Position numbers and translations under genes: made by a program. The notes beneath the pieces were generated by a model. It had not been told where the DNA came from. It worked only from the letters and a program-made list of their open reading frames with translations, and ran no database searches. A stretch of DNA of 64,000 nucleotides from Flavobacterium sp. 83 (GTDB taxonomy: Bacteria > Bacteroidota > Bacteroidia > Flavobacteriales > Flavobacteriaceae): the NCBI RefSeq assembly GCF_000744835.1, contig NZ_JQMS01000001.1:1054001-1118000 (forward strand), given 5' to 3'. Of the stretch, positions 1 to 9,347 are shown piece after piece (the stretch's first letter is position 1; the number at the start of each line of letters is the position of its first letter).

Positions 1-220
1 CGTTTTTTTTGATTTCGCAGTAGAATGAATATTTTTTGATTGATAAACCCCATTAAATATAGGACATGAGGGTTTGTTTTAAAAAAAAATGAATGTATAG
101 TTTGTAAAAGGGAGGGTGTGAAAATAAAAACAGAAAAAAGTAGTTTCTGTTTGCGAAAAAGAAGAGTCAATTTTAGGGTGTAAATTGAACGCAGTTTTTA
201 ATTGCAACCAAATGAAAAAT

Positions 221-250
221 CCCAGTTATTAATGAGATTTAATAACTGGG
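221..250 (-). terminator. Rho-independent-type hairpin after the deacetylase gene
   Basis: Perfect 12-bp inverted repeat (CCCAGTTATTAA, 221-232, and its complement, 239-250) around a 6-nt loop. On the minus strand it is followed by ATTTTTC. It lies 35 nt past the stop of the minus-strand deacetylase gene, so it probably ends the two-gene lipoprotein operon. The sequence further left (1-220) is AT-rich and shows no gene. Confidence 0.75.
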
Positions 251-284
251 AGTAGGGTTTATTTTGTTGAATAACCGTTTTTGA

Positions 285-1127
285 TTATTTATTAAAAGAA
301 GATTTTATAGCTTTCATTACACTTGGAGTTGACCATTGACCAGCCACAATAATACGTCTTATTGTATATAGCGGATCAATTGAATCTCTTTTGGTTGATA
401 AGATAAAAGCCATTTGATAGCCACTCTTTTTTATTTGAGGAATAGCTTCCTTATTCCATAAACCAAAAGGATATGCAAAATAAGTCACTGGTTTGCCAAT
501 AATGTCTTCCAGTTTCTTTTTAGGTTTTACCAATTGAGTTTCCCAGTCTTCTCCTGCATATTTAGTCACCATATGATGATCCCAAGTATGAGCAGCAACT
601 GTATTTCCACTGTCAGATAAGCTTTTAATTTGCTCTTTTGTCAAATAATTAGGACGGTTGATGGAAACGGTCATTACAAAGAATACTCCTTTGAAGCCGT
701 ATTTTTTCATTTCGGTTGCACCTAAACTATATTGCTCACCTCGTGTATCATCAAATGTAATCATGATAGGATTTGCTGGTAATGGGGCATCATGAACTAA
801 ATATTCATACAATTGATCGGGTAAAATGCTATGATATCCTTCGTCAGACAACGCTTTCATTTGCTGTGCAAAATTAGCTGGAGTTACGGTATAGGTTTTT
901 GTCATTTCACCGGCATTGGCACTAAGCTCCTTGATATTATGATAACATAATATAGGTACTTCTTTTTTGGAAAGAATGGTTGCTAAGTCAGCCATTTCTT
1001 TTTTAGGAGTAATTTTTTTAACAGGCGTATTAACTTCAGTTGTCTCCTTTTCTATTTTAGTTGGTTTAGAGTTACAACTAATCAATAAAGATAAACCTAG
1101 AGAAACTGAAAATAAGATATTTTTCAT
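285..1127 (-). CDS. polysaccharide deacetylase family lipoprotein
   Basis: A 280-residue protein of the NodB/carbohydrate esterase 4 type, which removes N- or O-acetyl groups from polysaccharide. The N-terminus is a lipoprotein signal (lipobox LISC, Cys18), so it should be anchored in an envelope membrane. The NodB core runs from about residue 55 to 275: the TFDD motif at 124-127 supplies the catalytic/metal Asp, and HTWDH at 180-184 supplies the two zinc histidines. It follows the lipoprotein gene at 1142-2164 by 14 nt on the same strand, so the two are probably co-transcribed and may act on the same envelope or exported glycan. The substrate cannot be read from sequence. Confidence 0.88.
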   Translation of the reverse strand: MKNILFSVSLGLSLLISCNSKPTKIEKETTEVNTPVKKITPKKEMADLATILSKKEVPILCYHNIKELSANAGEMTKTYTVTPANFAQQMKALSDEGYHSILPDQLYEYLVHDAPLPANPIMITFDDTRGEQYSLGATEMKKYGFKGVFFVMTVSINRPNYLTKEQIKSLSDSGNTVAAHTWDHHMVTKYAGEDWETQLVKPKKKLEDIIGKPVTYFAYPFGLWNKEAIPQIKKSGYQMAFILSTKRDSIDPLYTIRRIIVAGQWSTPSVMKAIKSSFNK

Positions 1128-1141
1128 AATTGAATAGCGAA

Positions 1142-2164
1142 TTATTGGTATTGAATATAGATTGGTTTAGGAGTGAATTTCATCAACTCTGCAGGAGTGT
1201 ACATTACCCAATTTTTTCTAATGTCATTTTTATAAAACAATTTAAACCCAGTAAATTGAACAGGCTCTCTATAAATATAACTCATGTAGCTGTCTTTTTT
1301 TAAGACTTTGTCGCCAAAACCATCCATATCCATTACAATTTGAACCTCAGGTACTGTTTTTATGTCCTTATAATTTTTTACCATTCCTTGCGTAAAACGG
1401 TGAACGACCAATATTTTTGGAGTCAGTTTGTTTTTCCTCACGATATTTGCCAAAATAGTAACGGCATCATTGATATCATTAGCATTGAAAGTTCCAATTT
1501 TAGAACCTGGGATTTCACCATTTTTCAAAGAAAATTCAGGATCAATTCCTAAATGAACATTAGGCATTGAAAGGTATTTTTCTAATGTTGTCACTTCGTC
1601 TTTTACATTGCTATGCCCCACTTGAATATCTAGAAATACCAAAGCATCAATAGGTTTAGCCCAACTTAAAATCGTATCGATTTGTTTAAAAGGCATACGC
1701 ATTCTGTGTTTGTTGTCTTTTCCGGGTGCGCCTTGTGCAGTGATAGCAATATAATGCAAAGCCGGAATTGTTTTCACTGAAGGATCTACTGCCTGCCATT
1801 TGGCTACTTCACCTTGTAGTTTTTTAATCATTTCATTTCTGGGAAGTTCCCCTAAAATCCCCATTCTTTTGGAATATAAATTTCCATAATAGGCAATAAT
1901 TCTATTGTATGGCAAAAGTGCTCCCGGTAATGGATAAGGGGCTTTAACTGGCCATTTTCCCGTAGTGTCATTATTGCTCAAGGCTAACATTCTTTTATTA
2001 TAATCAACAGTGTCAATTGTAAGAGCTACTTTTTTGACTAAAGTATCTGGTTTTGCTACTGTTTTTTCTTCTCCGGTTATTGTATCAGCGGCTTTACCGC
2101 GATTACAACTGGACACAAAAAATAAAAAGGGAAGTATAAGTAATGCGAGAGCTGGCTTTTTCAT
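1142..2164 (-). CDS. hypothetical lipoprotein, partner of the deacetylase
   Basis: About 340 residues from the ATG at 2164. A longer frame reaches 2221, but only the inner start puts a proper signal peptide at the N-terminus, with lipobox VSSC and Cys at position 20. The remainder looks soluble, with alternating hydrophobic strands such as LVFLDIQVG and ILVVHRF that would fit an alpha/beta barrel, but I do not recognise a named family. It is the promoter-proximal gene of a two-gene unit with the polysaccharide deacetylase 14 nt downstream, so a role in envelope or exported glycan handling is an inference from context only. Confidence 0.7.
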   Translation of the reverse strand: MKKPALALLILPFLFFVSSCNRGKAADTITGEEKTVAKPDTLVKKVALTIDTVDYNKRMLALSNNDTTGKWPVKAPYPLPGALLPYNRIIAYYGNLYSKRMGILGELPRNEMIKKLQGEVAKWQAVDPSVKTIPALHYIAITAQGAPGKDNKHRMRMPFKQIDTILSWAKPIDALVFLDIQVGHSNVKDEVTTLEKYLSMPNVHLGIDPEFSLKNGEIPGSKIGTFNANDINDAVTILANIVRKNKLTPKILVVHRFTQGMVKNYKDIKTVPEVQIVMDMDGFGDKVLKKDSYMSYIYREPVQFTGFKLFYKNDIRKNWVMYTPAELMKFTPKPIYIQYQ

Positions 2165-2501
2165 AAATAAACGGTGTTTAGTTCCATGCAAATATAAAGT
2201 ATTTTGAGTGTGGCTTGTCAATTATAATATGACCTAAAGACTCTATTTTTTACATAATTCACGGATTAAGATGTAGAATTTGAGTTGTTTTGATTTTAAT
2301 AATAATATTATATTGTTATGTAAATTTATTTTAGGTTAAAACGTGTTAAATTCTTTTTTATGCGAAGTACACTGCATAAATTAAATTAAAATGATTAAAA
2401 AATAGTTTATTAATAGTTACATTATAGGATTTTTAAAGAATAATTAGTTGTTTTTAAACAGTATTTATATAAATTGCGAATTAGAAATTAATTAAAGTGG
2501 T
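2165..2501. other. AT-rich divergent intergenic region
   Basis: 337 bp between the divergent lipoprotein operon (minus) and the glucosidase gene (plus). It is very AT-rich and must hold the promoters of both, but I could not assign a confident Bacteroidota-type -33/-7 pair. No small gene or RNA is evident. Confidence 0.5.
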
Positions 2502-5144
2502 ATGTTAGAAATAGATCCAGAACGAGCGCGGTTAAAATTAAGGAAAGATAATAAAGGTTGGAAAAAGTGGGGCCCCTATTTAACAGAAAGACAATGGGGA
2601 ACAGTTAGGGAAGATTACTCACAGAACGGTGACGCCTGGAATAATATTACCCACGATATGGCGCGATCAAAAGCATATCGATGGGGAGAAGAAGGTATTG
2701 GTGGGATTTCTGACAACAAACAACATATTTGTTTTGCATTTGCATTTTGGAATCACAAAGACCATATTTTAAAAGAACGATTTTTTGGTCTGACCGGAAA
2801 TGAATCGAACCATGGTGAAGATGTTAAAGAATTATATTTCTATCAAGATTCTACGCCCACTCATTCGTATCAAAAAATGCTTTACAAGTATCCTCAAGCT
2901 GCTTTTCCTTATGAAAAACTAGTCCACGAAAGCAAAAAACGAACCCGTCTTCAACCAGAATATGAATTACTGGATACAGGTATCTTTGATAAAGATGCTT
3001 ATTTTGATATTTCTATTGAATATGCAAAAGCCGATGAACAGGATATATTAATTAAAGTTACAGTAGAAAACAGATCAAATGTTGCTGCGCCTTTGACGGT
3101 TTTGCCAACTCTTTGGTTTAGGAATACATGGTGTTGGGGATATGAAAAATATAGTCATAAACCAATATTAAACGGTATTGGAAACTCTATTATTGAAGTA
3201 AGCCATCGTTTGGTTGGACATTTTAAATTATATGCTGAAAACGCAAAAGAAATTTTATTCTGCGACAATGAAACAAATTTTGAAAGACTATACAATTCTC
3301 CTAATCTCACACAATATACCAAAGATGGTATAAATGATTATGTTGTCAATAAACGAAAAGAAGCTGTAAATCCAAATCATATTGGTACAAAAGCTTCGGT
3401 AAAATATGACGATATAATTCCTGCCAATGGGAAAAAGGTTTATCGCATGCGGTTTACGAATCAAACTCCGAGTGATGCTTTTGCTGATTTTGATACTATT
3501 TTTGAAAAACGACTTCTTGAAGCCGATGAATTCTATGCTAGTCTTCAAAAAGGAATTGAAGAAGAAAAATTAAGGTCTGTGCAACGCCAGGCGTATGCAG
3601 GGATGCTTTGGACAAAACAATGGTATTATTATAATGTTTTTGAATGGATAAAAGGAGATCCATCCATGCCAAAACCTGATTTGAACAGAAAGAATGGCCG
3701 AAACAGTTCTTGGAAACATTTGTATACTTCGAATATCCTCTCGATGCCGGATAAATGGGAATATCCTTGGTTTGCCGCATGGGATTTAGCATTTCATACA
3801 TTGCCTTTGGCTCGTCTTGATCCTGATTTTGCAAAAAGACAATTGTCAGTGATCTTGAGGGAATATTACATGCATCCAAATGGTCAAATTCCAGCCTACG
3901 AATGGTCATTTTCGGATGTAAATCCTCCAGTGCATGCTTGGGCAACTTGGAAGGTATATGAAATTGACAAGGAAATGAACGGAGGGAAAGGAGACATTGT
4001 TTTCTTGGAACGTATTTTCCATAAACTGTTGTTAAATTTCACTTGGTGGGTAAATTTGAAAGACGAAGGAGGAAATAATATTTTTGGGGGCGGATTCCTC
4101 GGAATGGATAATATTGGAGTTTTTGACCGTTCAGCAGCCTTGCCAACCGGCGGGCATTTAGAGCAAGCTGATGGAACAGGCTGGATGGCGATGTATAGCT
4201 TAAATATGTTGCGTATTGCCTGTGAAATCTCTCTTGAAAACCCTGTATATCAGGATATGGCTTCTAAATTCTTTGAGCACTTTTTGCATATTGCAGGTGC
4301 TATGCAGGCTATTGGAGGTGATAAGTTAAATCTTTGGGATGAAGATGACCAGTTTTATTATGACATGCTTCACAAAGAAAATGGTGATGCTGAACTTTTG
4401 AAAGTACGTTCGATGGTGGGATTAATTCCTTTATTTGCTGTTGAAGTTTTAAATGCTGATTTGTTAGAAAAACTACCGGATTTTAAACGTCGTGTCGAAT
4501 GGGTATTGAATAACCGCCCGGATTTAGCAAGTTTAATCTCGAGTTGGTATCATCCAGGAAAAGGTGAAACCCGTTTGCTATCCATTCTTCGTGGGCATCG
4601 AATGAAAATGATCATGAAACGAATGTTTGATGAAACAGAGTTTTTATCCGATTTTGGAATTCGTTCGTTGTCCAAATATCATAAAGAGCATCCTTATAAA
4701 TTTAATTATGAAGGAGGAACGGTGCAAGTAGATTATACACCAGCCGAGGCTACGGGGGATATGTTTGGCGGAAATTCAAACTGGAGAGGTCCTATTTGGT
4801 TTCCTATGAATTATTTAATTTTAGACTCTTTAGAAAAATTCTCGAGTTATTATGGCAACGACTATGAAGTTGAATTCCCTACTAACTCAGGGCAAATGAT
4901 GAATATAAAACAAGCTGCTGAGGGAGTTTCTAAGCGATTATTATCTCTATTTATTCCGGATGAGAACGAGAAAATACCAATGTATGGCGAATACGAGAAG
5001 TTTCAAAAAGACCCCGTTTTCAATAAAAATCACTTATTTTTTGAATACTTTGATGGAGATACTGGGAAAGGATTAGGCGCCAATCACCAAACAGGATGGA
5101 CTGGGCTGATTTCAGAAATTATTAGACAGTTGTATGTGAAATAA
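2502..5144 (+). CDS. GH63-type glucosidase (MGH1-like family)
   Basis: An 880-residue protein with no obvious signal peptide, so probably cytoplasmic. It resembles bacterial proteins annotated as glucosidases of glycoside hydrolase family 63 (mannosyl-oligosaccharide-glucosidase-like, alpha/alpha toroid). Visible hallmarks are an aromatic-rich N-terminal beta region, a C-terminal (alpha/alpha) barrel with SNWRGPIWFP at 759-768, and a closing GANHQTGWTG segment at 859-868, both typical of this fold. Likely reaction: hydrolysis of alpha-glucosidic linkages in oligosaccharides. It stands alone on the plus strand, and an IS3 element sits directly downstream. Family placement is firm; the exact substrate is not. 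Confidence 0.85.
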   Translation: MLEIDPERARLKLRKDNKGWKKWGPYLTERQWGTVREDYSQNGDAWNNITHDMARSKAYRWGEEGIGGISDNKQHICFAFAFWNHKDHILKERFFGLTGNESNHGEDVKELYFYQDSTPTHSYQKMLYKYPQAAFPYEKLVHESKKRTRLQPEYELLDTGIFDKDAYFDISIEYAKADEQDILIKVTVENRSNVAAPLTVLPTLWFRNTWCWGYEKYSHKPILNGIGNSIIEVSHRLVGHFKLYAENAKEILFCDNETNFERLYNSPNLTQYTKDGINDYVVNKRKEAVNPNHIGTKASVKYDDIIPANGKKVYRMRFTNQTPSDAFADFDTIFEKRLLEADEFYASLQKGIEEEKLRSVQRQAYAGMLWTKQWYYYNVFEWIKGDPSMPKPDLNRKNGRNSSWKHLYTSNILSMPDKWEYPWFAAWDLAFHTLPLARLDPDFAKRQLSVILREYYMHPNGQIPAYEWSFSDVNPPVHAWATWKVYEIDKEMNGGKGDIVFLERIFHKLLLNFTWWVNLKDEGGNNIFGGGFLGMDNIGVFDRSAALPTGGHLEQADGTGWMAMYSLNMLRIACEISLENPVYQDMASKFFEHFLHIAGAMQAIGGDKLNLWDEDDQFYYDMLHKENGDAELLKVRSMVGLIPLFAVEVLNADLLEKLPDFKRRVEWVLNNRPDLASLISSWYHPGKGETRLLSILRGHRMKMIMKRMFDETEFLSDFGIRSLSKYHKEHPYKFNYEGGTVQVDYTPAEATGDMFGGNSNWRGPIWFPMNYLILDSLEKFSSYYGNDYEVEFPTNSGQMMNIKQAAEGVSKRLLSLFIPDENEKIPMYGEYEKFQKDPVFNKNHLFFEYFDGDTGKGLGANHQTGWTGLISEIIRQLYVK

Positions 5145-5169
5145 GAAATAATGTATTTATTAAAAAAAA

Positions 5170-5220
5170 GCCCCAAATTGGACATGCCCCAAAAAGTTAG
5201 ACACTATTTGGGGCATTTTT
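5170..5220 (+). terminator. hairpin with two alternative 5' arms at the IS3 left end
   Basis: The arm TTTGGGGC (5207-5214), followed by ATTTTTTAT, can pair with GCCCCAAA at 5170-5177 (just outside the element) or with a second GCCCCAAA at 5186-5193 (inside the left terminal repeat). Either pairing is terminator-like and lies 7 nt before the transposase start at 5222. It may both end the glucosidase transcript and shield the transposase from read-through. Confidence 0.55.
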
Positions 5221-5221
5221 T

Positions 5222-5740
5222 ATGGAAAGAAAAGTTAAGTATGGTTACACATTTAAACTTGAATGTGTACAGGAGGTTTTAAACGAACATCAGTCTTGTT
5301 GTTCCGTTTCAAAGCAAAAGGGATTTTCGAAATCGCAACTACAAAAATGGGTTAGATTGTACAATAACTATGGAGGCAAAGGATTATTGCCATCTAAAAA
5401 CAGGATCTATTCCATTGATTTTAAAATGAAAGTTTTAAAATCGTTATCAGAAGAACATCTATCTTTAAGTAAAGCATGTTTGTTGTTTAATATTCCATCA
5501 GAATCTACTATTGTAAAATGGAAGAAAGATTTTGCTAATTTTGGTATTGAAGGATTAAAACCAAAACTTAAAGGCAGACCAATATCTATGAGTGATTATA
5601 AGCGTAAAAAACGTAAATCAGACAAACCTTTAACAAGAGAGGAAGAACTCTTAAAAGAGAACGAAAGACTTCGTTGTGAGAATGAATTGCTAAAAAAGTT
5701 ACAAGCCTTAATTCAAGCCAGGAGAAATCCCAAGCCATAA
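5222..5740 (+). CDS. IS3-family transposase OrfA (DNA-binding)
   Basis: 172 residues. It has two helix-turn-helix regions (about 10-55 and 60-115), as in IS150-type OrfA, and a leucine-zipper-like tail (EELLKENERLRCENELLKKL) that in this family mediates multimerisation and continues into OrfB. The stop TAA at 5738-5740 overlaps the OrfB ATG by one base (TAATG), which would allow re-initiation. A slippery heptamer just upstream (5692-5698) would fuse the product to OrfB by -1 frameshifting. Intact. Confidence 0.92.
   Translation: MERKVKYGYTFKLECVQEVLNEHQSCCSVSKQKGFSKSQLQKWVRLYNNYGGKGLLPSKNRIYSIDFKMKVLKSLSEEHLSLSKACLLFNIPSESTIVKWKKDFANFGIEGLKPKLKGRPISMSDYKRKKRKSDKPLTREEELLKENERLRCENELLKKLQALIQARRNPKP
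5692..5698 (+). other. programmed -1 frameshift heptamer A AAA AAG
   Basis: In the OrfA frame the codons read CTA AAA AAG, giving the canonical X XXY YYZ slip site A AAA AAG used by IS3-family elements. OrfB lies in the -1 frame, and that frame is open from the heptamer through the OrfB start at 5740, so slippage would yield an OrfAB fusion transposase. Confidence 0.85.
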
Positions 5741-6573
5741 TGGAGTTAAGGCATAAATTTGATTTAGAATTACTTCTAGATTTAACAAAAATGGCACGTA
5801 GTAGTTTTTATTATCATCAAAAGCAGAATAAATTACCTGATAAATACAAAGAAATCAAAGAGTTAATTAAAGCCATTTATCAAAGCCATAAAGGGCGCTA
5901 TGGTTACAGAAGAATAACCGATGAACTCCAAAATAGAGCAATGATTATCAATCATAAAACAGTTTTTAGATTAATGAAATTACTGGGATTAAAAAGTCTT
6001 ATTAGATTAAAGAAATATAAATCATATAAAGGCGAACAAGGTAAAATTGCACCAAATGTTCTAAAAAGAAATTTCAAAGCAGTTGCACCAAATCAAAAAT
6101 GGGCAACCGATATAACCGAGTTTAATGTCTCGGGTCAAAAATTGTATCTATCGCCTATTATTGATTTATTTAATCAAGAAATAATCAGTTACGAACTAAC
6201 AGAACGCCCAGTGTTTAATCAAGTAGTTATAATGCTCAAAAAAGCATTTAAAAAAATACCTAATAACACTAATCTAACACTGCATTCAGATCAAGGCTGG
6301 CAATATCAAATGAAACAATATCAGTATTTGCTGAAAGAAAAAGGAATTGTACAAAGTATGTCAAGAAAAGGAAATTGTTTAGACAATGCTATAATTGAAA
6401 ACTTCTTTGGAATATTAAAATCTGAACTGTTTTATCTTAAAAAATACACATCATTAGACCAATTAAAAAAGGAAATAAATGAATATATAAAATATTACAA
6501 TAAAGATAGAATCAAGTCGAATTTAAACAAAATGAGCCCGATACAATATCGAGCTCATTATTATCAAAATTAA
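5740..6573 (+). CDS. IS3-family transposase OrfB (DDE integrase core)
   Basis: 277 residues. An HTH_21-like region (about 40-90) is followed by an rve integrase core with a complete DDE triad: WATD (Asp124), HSDQG (Asp184) and the Glu in NAIIENFFG (Glu220), with the usual 35-residue D-E spacing. The C-terminal YNKDRIKSNLNKMSPIQYR segment is typical of IS3/IS150. It overlaps OrfA by 1 nt in the -1 frame, so the active enzyme is probably the frameshifted OrfAB. No disabling mutation is visible. Confidence 0.93.
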   Translation: MELRHKFDLELLLDLTKMARSSFYYHQKQNKLPDKYKEIKELIKAIYQSHKGRYGYRRITDELQNRAMIINHKTVFRLMKLLGLKSLIRLKKYKSYKGEQGKIAPNVLKRNFKAVAPNQKWATDITEFNVSGQKLYLSPIIDLFNQEIISYELTERPVFNQVVIMLKKAFKKIPNNTNLTLHSDQGWQYQMKQYQYLLKEKGIVQSMSRKGNCLDNAIIENFFGILKSELFYLKKYTSLDQLKKEINEYIKYYNKDRIKSNLNKMSPIQYRAHYYQN

Positions 6574-6643
6574 TTATAAATTTGTCTAAACTTTTGGGTG
6601 CAGTCTATAATGATGGTCTTTTTTTGTGCGGTTTAATTACTTA

Positions 6644-8971
6644 CTACTTGATGCTGTATTTTTCAGTTCTGGCATCTTTGATTATCCCTTTCCAGTTTAA
6701 TCCGAATCCAAAATCATACACATTTCCGGTTGCATCTACATAAGGAGTCATGTCGTGAGGAACGTCTTCCATTTGTTTTTCAACAGTAGACATGTTCAAT
6801 GGCATTTGTAAAGGCAACAATCCAGAAGGCTCCGTTTTTCCAGAAATAATATCCATTAAGGCTTCTACTTGTACACCAAATTCACCAACGATTGCATCAA
6901 CCTCTTTCTCGAACTCTCCAAAAACCATTGGGTTAGTAATATTTACCGATACTAAAACCGGTTTTCCATTCATCGCTTTTTTAGTTTCAAGAATCGTATT
7001 TAAATCAGGATACGAATTTGATTTAGACGTTTTATTCAAATACGATCTGTTTGTAATCGTTGGATCAACCACAGGGTCTCCGGCAGCAATACTTTGCGCT
7101 CTCGCATCTACTGCGGTATACTCTTTTAATTGTAAACTAATTGGCACATAACCATTTCCGCCTGCTTCTCTATCCGCTTTGCTATATCCGCCGCTGATAG
7201 GACTTTTGATAAATACGATAGCAAAATCAGCTTTTGTAGGATCATCCGTTACGGTATAATATTTTTTAATCAATTCTAAATTAATAGGATATTCAATTTT
7301 TTCAGGAGAAGGTTGACCAAAAAAGTTGATTCCTGCAGGAGTAACTCTTTTCGGGATATAGACGGTCTTTCCTTTTGCAATTGGCAAAGTTTTGTTTTGA
7401 TTTTTAATCAACACAATAGATTTCAATTGGGTGTCATAACCGGCTTTCATAAATTCAGGTTTACCTACAATTGCTTTGGTTTCATTAACATCTAAATAAG
7501 AGTTTTCGAATAATCCGACTCTGAAAATATTCAAAAGTAAACGAACTGCTGATCGCTCAAAACGATTGCGCATAAAACTTTCTCCGTGTTCTTTTACTCC
7601 CATTTGGTAGGCTTCAAGTACAGGTTTGATGTCATTATTTCCGCCAAATTGATCCACGCCGGCCATCATAACTTTATAATGTCTTTCGGCGACACTTAAT
7701 TTTTCAACTCCCCATGATTTTCCGGCAAAGACATCAGGTGTGGCTCCTTCATTTGCAGTTATTAGCCAATCGGTACACACCACTCCGTCATAACCATATT
7801 TGTTTCTCAATAAATCAGTAACGATGTACTTGCTAAATCCGTTTCCAACATTCTCACCGTATTTTTTATCCTGATTATAGGAGATAGTGTAATACGGCAT
7901 AACTGCTGATGCTTTTTTAGTTTTTCCTTTCAATTTAAAAGCGCCTTCTAAAAAGGTTTTTAAATGAGTTTCAAAGTTATTTCCTGGGTACACTGCAAAT
8001 TTTCCATAGGCGAAATGTCCATCACGACCTCCTTCTTCAGGTCCTCCACTTGGCCAGTGTTTTACCATTGCGTTGACACTTTGATTTCCCCATCCATCAT
8101 ACACATCAATAGATTTGGCTGAGGTTTGAAATCCATCTACATAGGCTCTAGCCATATCTGTGGCTAATTTTGGGTCTTCGCCAAAAGTGCCTACAAAACG
8201 ATTCCATCTTGGTTCTGTCGCTAAATCAATTTGTGGAGATAAGGCTGTAGTAATTCCTAAAGCCCTATATTCCTTAGCTGCAATAGACCCGAATTTTTCT
8301 GTAATAGCTGGGTCAAATGTTGCGGCCAATCCTAATTCCTCAGGCCATTGTGATATGGAACCACCTGATCCTGCATTGTATTCAGAATCTTTATTGGCTC
8401 CATTTCTTGGGTCAGAACTATTATTAGATGGGATTCCCATTCCAATTCCTTCCACTAATGCTTGTATGTTGTTATTCCATTCTGCTGCAATTACTGGGCT
8501 TTTAACCGAAGTCATTAACACATGACGCAAATTATCATTGGTTAAAAATGCAATTTGCTGATCGGACAAATCCGATGCATTTGCACCACTTTTGGAAAAT
8601 GGTTTTTCATTATAGGTTCCGGTAAACATTCCTGCTTCCTGGGCTGGAACAGATTGATGTCTACTATACAACATTAATCCGGCCATTTGCGCCACTGTCA
8701 TTTTACTAGCTAGATCTTTGGCTCGTTCTGCTACCGGCTTTCTCCAATCTTCATAAATATCCAGCTTTCCATTTTTGTTCAAATCTTTAAAAGCTAAACC
8801 TCCTACTTGTATTATTTTAACTCCTGATTTGGGTGAATACCCTAATGTTTGGCCTCCTTTATTTTGAACAATAGTGTGAGAGCCTTTAGGAATTTCAGTC
8901 CATCTTTTTTGGGCATACGTTTGCGTTCCAACAAGTAAAATTAACGCAGCTAATATTCTTTTTCTTTTCAT
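6644..8971 (-). CDS. glycoside hydrolase family 3 protein, exported
   Basis: 775 residues with a signal peptide (about 1-20, cleaved near TYA/QK), so periplasmic or exported. Residues 63-76 form a DLNKNGKLDIYED loop that looks like an EF-hand/dockerin-type calcium site. The GH3 N-terminal barrel follows, with KHW...GRDGH (304-319, a variant of the usual KHF) and the nucleophile Asp401 in CTDW. The GH3_C alpha/beta domain spans about 510-745. It ends soon after, without the fibronectin-III-like C-terminal domain present in the second GH3 enzyme at 21,799. Likely a beta-glucosidase/exo-glucanase-type enzyme. It is divergent from the DUF6377-type regulator gene at 9,348, which may control it. 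Confidence 0.88.
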   Translation of the reverse strand: MKRKRILAALILLVGTQTYAQKRWTEIPKGSHTIVQNKGGQTLGYSPKSGVKIIQVGGLAFKDLNKNGKLDIYEDWRKPVAERAKDLASKMTVAQMAGLMLYSRHQSVPAQEAGMFTGTYNEKPFSKSGANASDLSDQQIAFLTNDNLRHVLMTSVKSPVIAAEWNNNIQALVEGIGMGIPSNNSSDPRNGANKDSEYNAGSGGSISQWPEELGLAATFDPAITEKFGSIAAKEYRALGITTALSPQIDLATEPRWNRFVGTFGEDPKLATDMARAYVDGFQTSAKSIDVYDGWGNQSVNAMVKHWPSGGPEEGGRDGHFAYGKFAVYPGNNFETHLKTFLEGAFKLKGKTKKASAVMPYYTISYNQDKKYGENVGNGFSKYIVTDLLRNKYGYDGVVCTDWLITANEGATPDVFAGKSWGVEKLSVAERHYKVMMAGVDQFGGNNDIKPVLEAYQMGVKEHGESFMRNRFERSAVRLLLNIFRVGLFENSYLDVNETKAIVGKPEFMKAGYDTQLKSIVLIKNQNKTLPIAKGKTVYIPKRVTPAGINFFGQPSPEKIEYPINLELIKKYYTVTDDPTKADFAIVFIKSPISGGYSKADREAGGNGYVPISLQLKEYTAVDARAQSIAAGDPVVDPTITNRSYLNKTSKSNSYPDLNTILETKKAMNGKPVLVSVNITNPMVFGEFEKEVDAIVGEFGVQVEALMDIISGKTEPSGLLPLQMPLNMSTVEKQMEDVPHDMTPYVDATGNVYDFGFGLNWKGIIKDARTEKYSIK

Positions 8972-9347
8972 ATTTTGGTTGTTGTATTTGGTCAGTTAAT
9001 AGATTAATTATAAAGATTAATGTTTTTATATATTATTTTTTACAGTTGTGAATTTTAATGAAATTACTTGCAGTTTGTGCCTAATTCACGAAAACGATTT
9101 CAAATATAATAAATAATGTGTCAAATCAACACAATGAAACAAAAATATTTTTTTTGAAAAACGTTCAGAACTAATTAAAAATAAACATTTTAGAATACTT
9201 TGTGCAAAATAAAAGTACTGTTTTAAAGAATGCCACAAACAAAAAATCTAGTATTACAAAAAGCAGTTTCAAAAAGGAGTATTTGACAACAAATATTCTG
9301 TTAAACTGGTTTTTTAGTTATTTTTACTTCATTTTAATCAACCCAAA
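8972..9347. other. divergent promoter region between GH3 and the regulator
   Basis: 376 bp, strongly AT-rich, between the minus-strand GH3 gene and the plus-strand regulator. The plus-side proximal part contains TTGACA (about 9282) and later TAGTTATTTTTAC, which could form a weak Bacteroidota-type promoter. No coding frame or structured RNA is apparent. Confidence 0.4.

Larger units (their letters stand above)
5185..6602 (+). mobile_element. IS3-family insertion sequence (IS150-like)
   Basis: About 1.42 kb with two overlapping transposase frames. Imperfect terminal inverted repeats match at 14 of 20 positions: left TGCCCCAAAAAGTTAGACA from 5185, right TGTCTAAACTTTTGGGTGCA at 6583-6602, both with the TG...CA ends usual for the family. 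I could not see a clear 3-5-bp target duplication next to these ends, so the boundaries may be off by a few bases or the copy may be old. It sits between the GH63-type and GH3 genes and breaks neither. Confidence 0.8.

Noticed and set aside
3288..3945. Minus-strand frames inside the GH63-type glucosidase gene
   Set aside because: Shadows of a well-supported long coding region, without domains or signals.
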